A stretch of 37,834 bases of DNA, taken from a virus. Shown here one piece after another: positions 31,823-37,834 of this stretch. Position 1 is the first letter of the stretch; each line of letters opens with the position of its first letter. The notes under the pieces were generated by a model. That model searched no databases, had not been told where the DNA came from, and saw only the letters and a list, made by a program, of their open reading frames with translations. Location of the stretch: IMG/VR virus record IMGVR_UViG_3300036876_000071, positions 1-37,834 of that record; one strand, given 5' to 3'. The position numbers and the translations under genes were made by a program.

Positions 31823-31827
31823 AAAAC

Positions 31828-32016
31828 ATGAAATACAATTGTCCTTTTTGCAGCCTGGAACCCTACCTTAAATTGAGCGGAAAGGGAAAGCATTACGGCG
31901 TTATTTGCCCCGTCCACGGCATTGTGTCAATCATTCGGAACCCTCTTTGGCCACTCCCATCGCCAAAAAGGCGGGGAATATTCACCAAGGTCTGGCTTTT
32001 TCTTTTCGGAACATGA
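31828..32016 (+). CDS. Small zinc-ribbon protein
   Basis: 62 residues. CPFCSLEPYLKLSGKG...YGVICPVHG gives a C-x-x-C...C-x-x-H zinc-binding knuckle in the first 31 residues. The rest is basic and hydrophobic and ends in KVWLFLFGT. It is like the half-length zinc fingers that phages encode near early genes. The stop overlaps the HNH gene's start as ATGA, which supports both genes being real. No regulatory signal is visible between it and the terminator directly upstream. Confidence 0.7.
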   Translation: MKYNCPFCSLEPYLKLSGKGKHYGVICPVHGIVSIIRNPLWPLPSPKRRGIFTKVWLFLFGT

Positions 32017-32315
32017 GCGCCAGGCAAAGAGACTGGGCTAGACGTAAGCGCGCCGCGCTGATGGGCGAGCTGGGCGGGCTGTTCCCTTCTTGCGCCGAGT
32101 GCGGCGTGACCGACGATTTGCAATTTGATGTCGTCATCCCCGCGGACAATGACACCCATCACAAAATGGAATGGTCGCAGAGAATGAGTTTTTACGTGAA
32201 GCAGTTTCGGATGAACAACCTTCAAATTTTATGCGGCCGCTGCAACGCCATCAAGGGCACCGTCCAGGACCGCCAGTTTCACGCGATGCGGGAGCAGTCG
32301 CAGGACTCGTTCTAA
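32013..32315 (+). CDS. HNH endonuclease
   Basis: 100 residues from ATG 32013. C27-AEC30 and C74-GRC77-N pair as the zinc knuckles. D39 with H49/H50 (LQFDVVIPADNDTHH) stands where the HNH catalytic core begins, and N69 in MNNLQILC plus N78 complete the beta-beta-alpha-metal fold. The spacing and the M-E-W-S-Q-R-M-S-F-Y link fit a small phage HNH family. Such enzymes nick or cut DNA in packaging, homing or host takeover. It is convergent with, and overlaps by 65 bases, the minus-strand gene at 32251. Confidence 0.85.
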   Translation: MSARQRDWARRKRAALMGELGGLFPSCAECGVTDDLQFDVVIPADNDTHHKMEWSQRMSFYVKQFRMNNLQILCGRCNAIKGTVQDRQFHAMREQSQDSF

Positions 32316-32553
32316 GCTTCTCCCGCGCTTCCCTAGACTTCTCCCGCGCTTCCTCGTAGCTCATCGGTTTGGACGGGAACATTTCGGATTGCACATTGGG
32401 CATGGGTTTGGGCTTGGGGGCCAGCTTTTGAACCTTCACCCTCCACCATTCTTCTAGTTCCTCATGCGAGCACCGCCGTAAAGGCGCGTGCTCCGGCCCC
32501 GGCGTAGCGTCGTTCGTCCACCCAACGTCGGCGTTGAGTTCGTCCACGGTCAT
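32251..32553 (-). CDS. Small charged hypothetical protein, end of the primase operon
   Basis: 100 residues; start overlaps the preceding stop as ATGA. The N-terminal 50 are acidic/aromatic (DELNADVGWTNDATPGPEH, HEELEEWWRVKVQKL). After a Pro/Lys linker, a tandem EAREKSREAREK is encoded by a 21-base DNA repeat near 32316-32358. The last residues run antisense into the HNH gene, so the two genes overlap tail to tail. No function is recognised; charge and repeats suggest a protein-protein or DNA-binding adaptor. Confidence 0.6.
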   Translation of the reverse strand: MTVDELNADVGWTNDATPGPEHAPLRRCSHEELEEWWRVKVQKLAPKPKPMPNVQSEMFPSKPMSYEEAREKSREAREKLRTSPATAPASRETGGPGRCP

Positions 32554-32813
32554 AAATCATCATCCTCTATTATTTGCTCTCGCGCGCAACGCGAACAAAC
32601 ACATTCATTTTCGCTGGCCATGAATAGTTCATGGCATAGGCGACACTCGGTTTCTTCCACGGTTTCTTCCTCGTCGTCAAATTCGCCGCGCTCCGGCCAA
32701 TTCTTGTAGTCGCACAACCCGCCAGCCAAGAGTCCCGCGCAAGGCCGGTCACTCACTGGAAGGCATTGACATTCTAGTGCCATTTCTTCCACAAAGCGTT
32801 CATAAGTCATCAT
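32550..32813 (-). CDS. Cys-rich zinc-ribbon-like small protein
   Basis: 87 residues if started at 32813 (MMTYERFVEEM); the frame is open to 32846, but that start overlaps the primase by 47 bases, unusual here, and no start has a Shine-Dalgarno. Cys pairs CQC...C...C lie in the first third, followed by an acidic run (EFDDEEETVEETE) and CRLCHELFMASENECVCSRC, a clear zinc knuckle pair. It ends in EDDDL, as does the primase. It is probably a small DNA- or protein-binding accessory of replication. Confidence 0.65.
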   Translation of the reverse strand: MMTYERFVEEMALECQCLPVSDRPCAGLLAGGLCDYKNWPERGEFDDEEETVEETECRLCHELFMASENECVCSRCAREQIIEDDDL

Positions 32814-34734
32814 CTTCATTTGAGAGGTTTTTGCCGCCGCATTCATACGCCAATACGCACGGTTGCCACTTTTCGTTGGTCACTGATTTTGAAATGCGCC
32901 CATCTTTGAGCAGTTGCCGCCTGGCACGGTGAAGCGTCGCCTCGGACACCCCGCATTCAATCCTGGCCTTCTTAATCCAGTCCTGCGTCCGCAATCCTTC
33001 CGGCGGCAGCACGGAAAAAATTTCCTCTTCCTGATACTTTTTGGGCGCGCCCCCATCGCTTTCTTCCGGCGCGCCCACCTCTCTCCAATAAACACCTTGC
33101 TCCGCGTGCGCCACGTACCGAACATAGCTGCGCTTTTTCCCATCTTCCTCCACCCATCCTATCCGGTTGCCGCGCTTCCCCGCGTGCAACTCAAATTGAT
33201 CGTGATCGCCGAGAGATCGAATCGCCAACACGGCCCGCGCCCAATTGGCCCACTCCGCCGACCCGGCCCCAAGGTATGCAAAGTCCCCTCCCTTCCAGTC
33301 CGGCTTTTCCTTTCCCGTGGACGGTTTGTTGGTGTGGTGAACGATGATAACTCCGCAGTTGAACTCCCTGATAATCGGGTTTATCTGGTTGCGCAGAAAC
33401 GCCGACACGTCCTTTTGCGCGTTGGCTTCCGCCCCCAGGTAGGCCAACGCCGGGTCAATCCATAGCATGTCCGGTTTGTGCTCCGCCAGCAGCGGTCGAA
33501 CCACCTTTTCAAAAAACGCCTTGCCCGTCTTCGAGTCCTCTCGGTAAACGTGGACTTTCTTGCACGCCGCCAGCGCCACCGCGTCCGTAAACTCCCCGTT
33601 GTCCAAAATTCCATCCCTCATTTCCGCCATTTCTGCCTCGTCGTTCTCCGCTTGGATGATCAGCGAACTTAACAAGCCGCAAGGCACAATCCCACAAAAA
33701 GGCTGGCCCGCCGCCCAAGAAATTGCCGCCTGCATCACCATCACGCTTTTGCCTATCCCCGTCGGCCCACAGAACAGCAACCCTCCGCCCCGGCTAAGGT
33801 ATCGAGACTTGAGCAGTTCTGAAGGGTCATCCGCCTGCGCCGGCATCAGTTCAGCCAAAGGTTTGGCAATGATCGTTGCAGGCTGTTTTTCTTCCGCCGT
33901 CGAATTCTGTCCAGGAATGTAAGGGGGAGCCGCTTCCGCCAAAGCGTCCAAGTCCGACGCCTCCCCTCCATGCGCGAAGTAATCCGCCGCGTCCTTGATG
34001 ACGCTCCCGTTCAAATTCGGGCACTCCACGACCTTCAGGCTTCTGACACGCCCCGCCAGCCGCGCGGCCACTACATCCCGGTGCGCACGGCCTTCCACGT
34101 CCTTGTCGGGTATCAGGATCACGTCCGCCCCCTCAAGCGCCGCCGTGTACCCATCATCCCATTTCTTCGCTCCCATCGGGTTGCACGTTGCCTCGAATCC
34201 GTGTTCCACCATCGCCAACACGTCCTTTTCCCCCTCGCATACGCATATCGGAACACCCTTCTTTTTTGCCGCCATCACTTGCGGCAGACGGAATAACACC
34301 CTCCGCACTCCCTTCAAATTGTAAACCCACCCACCCACCGCCGAGGCATCCGGCCGGCGCTGCTTGAAATTCTTGGGCACATAACGGACGCATTGAAACA
34401 ACAACCGCCCTTCCTCATCCACGTAATCGTAGGAGGCCACTTCCTCCGGTTTTCCTTTCGCCCCATCATCCAGATGCAACCCCTGCAAAATGTCCCCATC
34501 TGTTTTCCCTTCCTCCAATGCCATCCACCGGATCATGTCTCCTCCGCATCCGCAATCATTGCAATTCCAGATCCCCCTTTCTACGTCCACACTCACGCAC
34601 TGGTGCCCCTCCTTGTGCTCCTTTACCGCACACACATTCGTCGTCTTTTCAGTCCCAGTCCCAACCACCACTATCCCCTTCCCTCGCAACCACACATCCA
34701 TTGGGTTGTCCCGCTTGAATTGCTCAATCGTCAT
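32800..34734 (-). CDS. Primase-helicase (CHC2 zinc finger, TOPRIM, RecA-like ATPase)
   Basis: 644 residues. Zinc-binding: C35, H40, C58 and C61 in the CxxxxH...CxxC order of the primase CHC2 type. TOPRIM: E167-GEKD and D210-KD212 as in DnaG/gp4 primases. The RecA-like domain has Walker A GPTGIGKS (323-330), Walker B MLWIDPAL (D427) and a sensor-like VHHTNK (465-470). The C-terminus has a winged-helix-like RTQDWIKKARIECGVSEATLHRARRQLLKDGRI. It should unwind and prime phage DNA, resembling gp4-type proteins though with an AAA_25-like motor. AGGAG lies eight bases before ATG 34734, a very good ribosome site. It is the only replication enzyme recognised here. Confidence 0.9.
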   Translation of the reverse strand: MTIEQFKRDNPMDVWLRGKGIVVVGTGTEKTTNVCAVKEHKEGHQCVSVDVERGIWNCNDCGCGGDMIRWMALEEGKTDGDILQGLHLDDGAKGKPEEVASYDYVDEEGRLLFQCVRYVPKNFKQRRPDASAVGGWVYNLKGVRRVLFRLPQVMAAKKKGVPICVCEGEKDVLAMVEHGFEATCNPMGAKKWDDGYTAALEGADVILIPDKDVEGRAHRDVVAARLAGRVRSLKVVECPNLNGSVIKDAADYFAHGGEASDLDALAEAAPPYIPGQNSTAEEKQPATIIAKPLAELMPAQADDPSELLKSRYLSRGGGLLFCGPTGIGKSVMVMQAAISWAAGQPFCGIVPCGLLSSLIIQAENDEAEMAEMRDGILDNGEFTDAVALAACKKVHVYREDSKTGKAFFEKVVRPLLAEHKPDMLWIDPALAYLGAEANAQKDVSAFLRNQINPIIREFNCGVIIVHHTNKPSTGKEKPDWKGGDFAYLGAGSAEWANWARAVLAIRSLGDHDQFELHAGKRGNRIGWVEEDGKKRSYVRYVAHAEQGVYWREVGAPEESDGGAPKKYQEEEIFSVLPPEGLRTQDWIKKARIECGVSEATLHRARRQLLKDGRISKSVTNEKWQPCVLAYECGGKNLSNEDDDL

Positions 34735-34791
34735 CGGGTGTTCTCCTCTGTCTGCTTTCTCGACAGACCTCCTTGAAATTCCAAAGCGTTT

Positions 34792-35010
34792 TCACGCCAC
34801 GCCCACTCTTATGCTCTCACCTGCCGCCTCCGGTTCGCTTGTCCCCACCGGCGTCAAATCCGCCACCACCCTACCATATTTCGTGATCGTGAAGCGCTTC
34901 CCTTGCATTACTTGCCCTAGCACCTCTCCCGGAGCCAGCCGAAAATCAACTATCGTGATCCTCTCATGCTGCCCCGCCAGCAGTTGTAACTCTGACATCT
35001 TCTTCATCAT
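34792..35010 (-). CDS. Phd/YefM-like antitoxin or DNA-binding regulator
   Basis: 72 residues (starts at 35010, 35007 or 34998 are possible). ITIVDFRLAPGEVLGQVMQGKRFTITKYGRVVADLTPVG follows the Phd/YefM fold: a strand-helix and then ITKYGRVVADL, as in ITRYGRPVA-L of that family. Such proteins bind operators and, as antitoxins, a Fic/RelE-type toxin; no toxin gene is visible beside it, so it may be an orphan regulator. It sits between the primase start and the AACTGTCATAACC repeats and is expressed toward the primase. The repeats upstream could be its operator. Confidence 0.7.
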   Translation of the reverse strand: MMKKMSELQLLAGQHERITIVDFRLAPGEVLGQVMQGKRFTITKYGRVVADLTPVGTSEPEAAGESIRVGVA

Positions 35011-35052
35011 TCACGAATGTTGCACAAAATACCAAAACTTGGCAAGCGCAAA

Positions 35053-35095
35053 ATGCAATTATTTTTTCACGCCCTTGCAACACGCTGAATTGCAT
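35053..35095. promoter_or_regulatory. Inverted repeat upstream of the Phd-like gene
   Basis: ATGCAATT at 35053-35060 and AATTGCAT at 35088-35095 are perfect 8-bp inverted arms 27 bases apart in AT-rich DNA about 43-85 bases before the gene's start. Position and symmetry suggest an operator or a promoter-flanking site for the leftward transcript. Confidence 0.4.
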
Positions 35096-35126
35096 AAGTT
35101 GGTTTCATTCTGGTATCACATTCCCT

Positions 35127-35412
35127 AACTGTCATAACCCCCCGTCGAGGTTATGACAGTTCTGACACCTCCTTCTCTAACTCGTTCTCTATCAACTCTT
35201 CATCAACTGTCAGTACACTATATCTTTTTTCATTTGTTTTCAGACAGTTCTTTTCCTCCAAAAAAACCCGTGACAGTAGGTTATGACACCTCCCTTTTCA
35301 TAGGTAAAATCGCCCCAACTGTCATAACTGTCTGCAACTGTCATAACCCTATTGTGGCAGAACTGTCATAACCCCCACCCCCCTAAAGGGGGGTGGTGGG
35401 GTTGTGACAGTT
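35127..35412. repeat. Iteron/operator-like array, consensus AACTGTCATAACC
   Basis: Full plus copies: 35127-35139, 35317-35328, 35336-35349, 35361-35375. Minus copies: 35149-35161 (a perfect 13-bp inverted partner of the first) and 35398-35412 (one mismatch). Partial copies: 35205-35212, 35243-35249, 35271-35277 and 35279-35288. A second motif TGACACCTC accompanies them (35163-35171, 35284-35292, 35438-35446; and GGACACCTC 35429-35437). The array lies in a 1.2-kb gene-free gap upstream of the primase, as phage origins or operator clusters do. Confidence 0.75.
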
Positions 35413-35446
35413 TCCTCTGCACATTGCCGGACACCTCTGACACCTC

Positions 35447-36227
35447 AAGAGTGGGCGGCCGGCGACCGGGCCGCGATCCAGACTAGCCGCCGTCAGCGTC
35501 ACCCAATGACACGCCTGGACCTGCCCATTTCAGGCTACTAACACGCTTTTAAGGCCCGGCTGGTCTCTTGATACCCCCAGAACTCTTCCCGCTGCAAAAC
35601 CCCCCAAAATCCTCCAGCCACGCAACAAGGCGCCCCTTTCCTGCAAGCACTCACACTCCTTCCCTTTTCCTTCCCCAAATCCGTTCCTAACAAAACTGCG
35701 CTCTTATACGATGAGACGCCCTCCGATCCCCCCCCCTCCCCCCCACCCCGCCGTCACGGTCGGCCAAACAGGGGCCCCCCCCCCCTCCACCCCCCTAAAA
35801 GGGGGTGGGCAGCCGGGCACCTAGGCCAGCAGCCAGCGCGCCGCCTGGGCTTCGGGCTTCGGGCTTCGGACTTCGGCGGTGGACATGGGCTGGCGCCGGT
35901 GGGCTGGACGTGGACTGGTGGTCGACGACCTGGTGGCCGACCAGGCTACCGTCGCGGGGTGCTGGCGCGACGCGACGCTGGGGGGAGAGGAAAAGGGCCA
36001 GTTGGGGGTTTTCCCGCAAACAGAACGCCGGAAAAGGGCCATTCCCTTTTTTCCGTGGTATTTTCGACGGTTGGGAGTCGGCAATTTTTGCCCCTTTGAC
36101 CAAAAACCGCCTGGATTTCGGCGGGGAGAATTCTACACAAATCCGTGTGGGAAACGACTGGTTTCGCGAATGGCATGTTATATTCCGTTGGAAAACACCC
36201 CTTTCCCACTACTTTGTGGGACGGAGC
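35447..36227. other. Gene-poor GC-rich region right of the repeat array
   Basis: I see no supportable gene: open frames on both strands have unnatural, Arg/Pro-rich translations. It holds pyrimidine-rich stretches (about 35580-35700), C-runs (about 35728-35785), a hairpin with CCACCCCC/GGGGGTGG arms (35787-35808), four tandem heptamers of the GGGCTTC type (35847-35874), a small hairpin (35929-35945), and GTGGGAAA near 36147 with its complement near 36204. These are structure-rich, non-coding features, possibly part of an origin or a packaging site. Confidence 0.4.
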
Positions 36228-36596
36228 TTACACCGCTTTTTGCGCCGGGACAGGCGGCATCGCAACCGGTTCCAGGCGCTGCGGGCCAGCCTGGCCGACC
36301 ACCACCGACTTCCGGCGGCGCGCTTGGTCAATCTCATCCAGCGACGCGGGGCGCGGCTCCGGTTTGCCCCGGAGCTTTCCGAGGCGGCCTTCGAGCTTTT
36401 CCCACGCGCCAGCTAGCGCGGAAAGGTCCTTTGGGGCGGTTTCCTCCTGCATTGACCTGAAGTATATAACAGCTTGGAGGTCAAGTATTTGCACGGATTT
36501 TCGGCGAGAAGACAGGCTATTTCTTGCCTGTTTTAGCAATCCTTCGATTGGTTCGATGGGGTACTTATCTGTGCCCGATGTGACATTTTGGCTCAT
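36228..36596 (-). CDS. Helical hypothetical protein upstream of the repeat array
   Basis: 122 residues from ATG 36596, reading toward the origin-like region. The N-terminal 95 residues look like ordinary coding sequence: IEPIEGLLKQARNSLSSRRKSVQILDLQAVIYFRSMQEE and LAGAWEKLEGRLGKLRGKPEPR. The end is a Pro/Val-rich tail. It has no signal or membrane segment, and no Shine-Dalgarno is visible. It could be a small early protein, but the GC-rich DNA makes false frames common here, so the call is tentative. Confidence 0.5.
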   Translation of the reverse strand: MSQNVTSGTDKYPIEPIEGLLKQARNSLSSRRKSVQILDLQAVIYFRSMQEETAPKDLSALAGAWEKLEGRLGKLRGKPEPRPASLDEIDQARRRKSVVVGQAGPQRLEPVAMPPVPAQKAV

Positions 36597-36922
36597 CTAG
36601 GAAGGTAGTAGGGACGCGAAAGGGTGTCAAGGGCATTGGGGAACTGTTGAGGAATTCTGAACAGTTGCCGAAAGCGTAAAGTTTCCCGACAGTGTTTCCA
36701 GAAAATGGACAGTGAGTGTCTCAGGATGGGACAGTGTGTATAAAAGTTGGCAAAGCGTTGGTGCTGAAGTGGTTGCGGTGGTTTTTCGGAGAGACGGTGT
36801 CCCATTTTCGCACTCGGCAAAAATTTCCGCATGTTGATTTGCAACGAGTTATGATTTGGCACGGATAGTGCATACGTTATCTGGTGTCGGGGTCAAAGCG
36901 GCCCCGGCAAACGAAAGAAAAT
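36597..36922 (+). promoter_or_regulatory. Leader region with three GACAGTG boxes and a TATAAA element
   Basis: GACAGTG occurs at 36688-36694, 36708-36714 and 36730-36736, 20 and 22 bases apart (two helical turns), followed at 36739-36744 by TATAAA. This looks like a regulated promoter facing the plus-strand genes at the right end. The core GACAGT also appears inside the AACTGTCATAACC array (its reverse complement), so the same protein might bind both. A minus-strand frame covering much of this region has an unlikely translation, and I rejected it. Confidence 0.4.
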
Positions 36923-37177
36923 ATGAATATTAAAACTGAATGGAATGAAGTGGTTACCGCCTGCGGGAATGTTCTTCGGGGACTGGTTGAAGTTGCGGGC
37001 AAAGAGTTCCGCCTGGAAATGAACCTCGAAAAGACCCACCTCCAAATAATTGACCAAGACTCGCGCTGCGAGACATGCTCAGTGGGCGAGGACGGCGACG
37101 TTATTGCGGACGGTGGAGAATTTGTGACGGGGGACTGGACTGACTCAGACTGGTCGGACCTTAAAAAAATGGGGTAG
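36923..37177 (+). CDS. Small acidic protein of unknown function
   Basis: 84 residues from ATG 36923, preceded by a GAAAGAAA ribosome-site-like leader that also stands, with small changes, before the two repeat-protein genes. The N-terminal half is alpha/beta (NEVVTACGNVLRGLVEVAGKEFRLEMNLEKTHLQII). The second half is very acidic (DGDVIADGGEFVTGDWTDSDWSDLKK) with one CETC. A DNA-mimic or anti-host role would suit such charge, but nothing shows it directly. Confidence 0.65.
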   Translation: MNIKTEWNEVVTACGNVLRGLVEVAGKEFRLEMNLEKTHLQIIDQDSRCETCSVGEDGDVIADGGEFVTGDWTDSDWSDLKKMG

Positions 37178-37207
37178 TGGGCTACTTTGCCCACAGAAAG
37201 AAAAATT

Positions 37208-37453
37208 ATGACAAAAGAACAGACAGCCCGCGCCGCCTACACCGCCGCCCTCGCCGCCCGCGCCGATTACGACGCCGCCCGCGAAGCCGCCTACGCCGCC
37301 GCCCGCGTCGCCTGCGCCGCCTACGACGCCGCCCGCGCCGCCTGCGACGCCGCCGACGCCGCCTACGCCGCCGCCTGCGCCGCCGCCGACGCCGCCTACG
37401 CCGCAGCCTGCGCTGCCGCCGCTTCCGCCGATGCTACTAAGGTTGCTAAGTAG
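37208..37453 (+). CDS. Ala-rich repeat protein 1 (MTKEQTA family)
   Basis: 81 residues from ATG 37208, chosen because it aligns with the start of the next gene (MTKEQTA). Residues 8-75 are a near-continuous run of four- and seven-residue Ala repeats with Y, C, D or R at fixed positions (for example AYAAARVACAAYDAARAACDAADAAY). The composition predicts one long helix, with Tyr, Asp and Arg along one face and Cys on another. The GCC-rich DNA is slippage-prone. It looks like a coiled or stacked helix with unknown role. RBS-like AGAAAGAAAAATT precedes it. Confidence 0.7.
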   Translation: MTKEQTARAAYTAALAARADYDAAREAAYAAARVACAAYDAARAACDAADAAYAAACAAADAAYAAACAAAASADATKVAK

Positions 37454-37469
37454 ATTTGTAAAAGTCGAA

Positions 37470-37507
37470 ACGGCATCGCAAGATGCCGTAGCAGGATTAT
37501 GTCCTGC
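37470..37507 (+). other. Tandem hairpins between the two Ala-repeat genes
   Basis: Hairpin 1: ACGGCATC (37470-37477), GCAA loop (a GNRA tetraloop), GATGCCGT (37482-37489). Hairpin 2: GCAGGA (37491-37496), TTATG loop, TCCTGC (37502-37507). They are perfect stems one base apart, without a U-run, so they probably form a structured RNA element (processing, stability or control) rather than a plain terminator. Confidence 0.65.
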
Positions 37508-37560
37508 CTGATGATGACTAATTCATTGGAACAACGGCCCCAGAAAAAGAAAGAGAAAAT

Positions 37561-37833
37561 ATGACAAAAGAACAGACCGCCTACGCCGCCTACACCGCCG
37601 CCTGCGCCGCCGCCTGCGCCGCCCGCGCCGCCGCCTGCGCCGCCGCCCGCGACGATTACGACGCCGCCTGCGCCGCCGCCCGCGCCGATTACGACGCCGC
37701 CCGCGCCGCCGCCTACGACGCCGCCCGCGTCGCCTGCGCCGCCGCCCTCGCCGATTACGACGCCGCCCGCGCCGCCTGCGACGCCGCCCGCGACGCCGCC
37801 CTCGCCCTCTCCAAGCCTGCCGGGGCAAATTAA
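37561..37833 (+). CDS. Ala-rich repeat protein 2 (MTKEQTA family)
   Basis: 90 residues, stopping one base before the window end. It opens with MTKEQTAYAAYTAACAAA, nearly the same as the start of the 37208 protein, and consists of the same Ala repeats with Y/C/D/R every four or seven residues (for example ARDDYDAACAAARADYDAARAAAYDAARVAC), ending in LALSKPAGAN. It is a duplicated paralogue with different repeat content. A similar short Y/C-Ala stretch is in the protein at 31147. Upstream is a GAAAGAGAAAAT leader. Confidence 0.7.
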   Translation: MTKEQTAYAAYTAACAAACAARAAACAAARDDYDAACAAARADYDAARAAAYDAARVACAAALADYDAARAACDAARDAALALSKPAGAN

Positions 37834-37834
37834 C

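Noticed and set aside
31905-32012. Longer N-terminus for the HNH protein
   Set aside because: It would overlap the zinc-ribbon gene by more than 100 bases; the ATG at 32013 in an ATGA junction fits the pattern of neighbouring genes.
35127-35412. CRISPR array
   Set aside because: Repeats are short, occur in both directions and have unequal spacers of 9 to 155 bases, some with partial copies, and no cas genes exist here.
35805-36460. Overlapping open frames on both strands in the GC-rich tract
   Set aside because: Long frames arise by chance in such GC-rich DNA; translations are Arg/Pro/Trp-rich, unlike other proteins here, and no start signal is seen.
36834-36855. Sigma-70 promoter from TTGATT and TATGAT
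   Set aside because: The two hexamers are only 10 bases apart, too close for a working -35/-10 pair.
36593-36862. An 89-residue minus-strand frame
   Set aside because: It lies on the GACAGTG boxes and has an implausible His/Arg/Phe-rich translation; it looks like regulatory DNA.
37523-37828. Arg-rich minus-strand frame opposite the second Ala-repeat gene
   Set aside because: It is the complement of a GCC repeat, which always reads as poly-Arg/Gly; the plus-strand frame has a shared start and ribosome-like leader.
1-37834. Circular or terminally redundant genome
   Set aside because: I compared the first and last bases and saw no shared end; the fibre frame leaving at base 1 does not continue into a sensible protein at the right end.

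Overview
The window reads as most of the genome of a tailed bacteriophage, probably short-tailed (podovirus-like). It carries a large terminase, a portal, a probable major capsid protein and scaffold, a nozzle-like protein, a connector-like protein and a 1,207-residue ejection-type protein. I see no sheath, tape measure, integrase, RNA polymerase, DNA polymerase, tRNA, rRNA or CRISPR array. The host cannot be fixed from sequence; the overall style would suit an environmental, fairly GC-rich host such as a verrucomicrobium, but that is a guess. The tail-fibre gene runs off the left edge, so the window is incomplete or arbitrarily cut.

Layout. (1) 1-4859, minus strand: probable major capsid protein, a strong hairpin terminator, three small virion-type genes, and a tail fibre with an SGNH-esterase-like C-terminal part. 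(2) 5062-12377, plus strand: a small XRE-type regulator, then a tightly overlapping six-gene carbohydrate cassette (GT9-like transferase, GH130-like propeller, methyltransferase, short DegT-like aminotransferase, PglD/NeuD-like acyltransferase, GT25-like transferase), then small genes and a scaffold-like protein, ended by an intrinsic terminator. (3) 12712-19267, minus strand: terminase, two Cys-rich proteins, portal and an ATP-grasp enzyme, with one plus-strand two-helix membrane protein (holin candidate) set among them. (4) 19311-30946, plus strand: collagen-like surface protein, nozzle-like protein, small virion proteins, another GT-A-type glycosyltransferase, connector-like and ejection-type proteins. 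(5) 30995-32315, plus strand: ribbon-helix-helix-like protein, unknown protein, zinc-ribbon protein and HNH endonuclease. (6) 36596-32251, minus strand: replication/early arm with primase-helicase, a Phd/YefM-like protein and small genes, with a repeat array (consensus AACTGTCATAACC) that may be an origin or operator. (7) 36923-37833, plus strand: a small acidic protein and two Ala-rich repeat proteins separated by tandem RNA hairpins.

How it fits together: terminase, portal, scaffold and capsid protein build and fill the head; the 19-31 kb block builds the tail and ejected proteins; the fibre binds and possibly deacylates a surface glycan. The carbohydrate cassette could decorate the virion or remodel the host surface. 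Three genes in the middle of that cassette and the distal part of the fibre are visibly less GC-rich than their neighbours, which suggests they were exchanged recently. Most genes overlap by ATGA or TAATG, so translational coupling is the rule; those junctions were used to choose many starts. All functions are read from motifs by eye, without database search.
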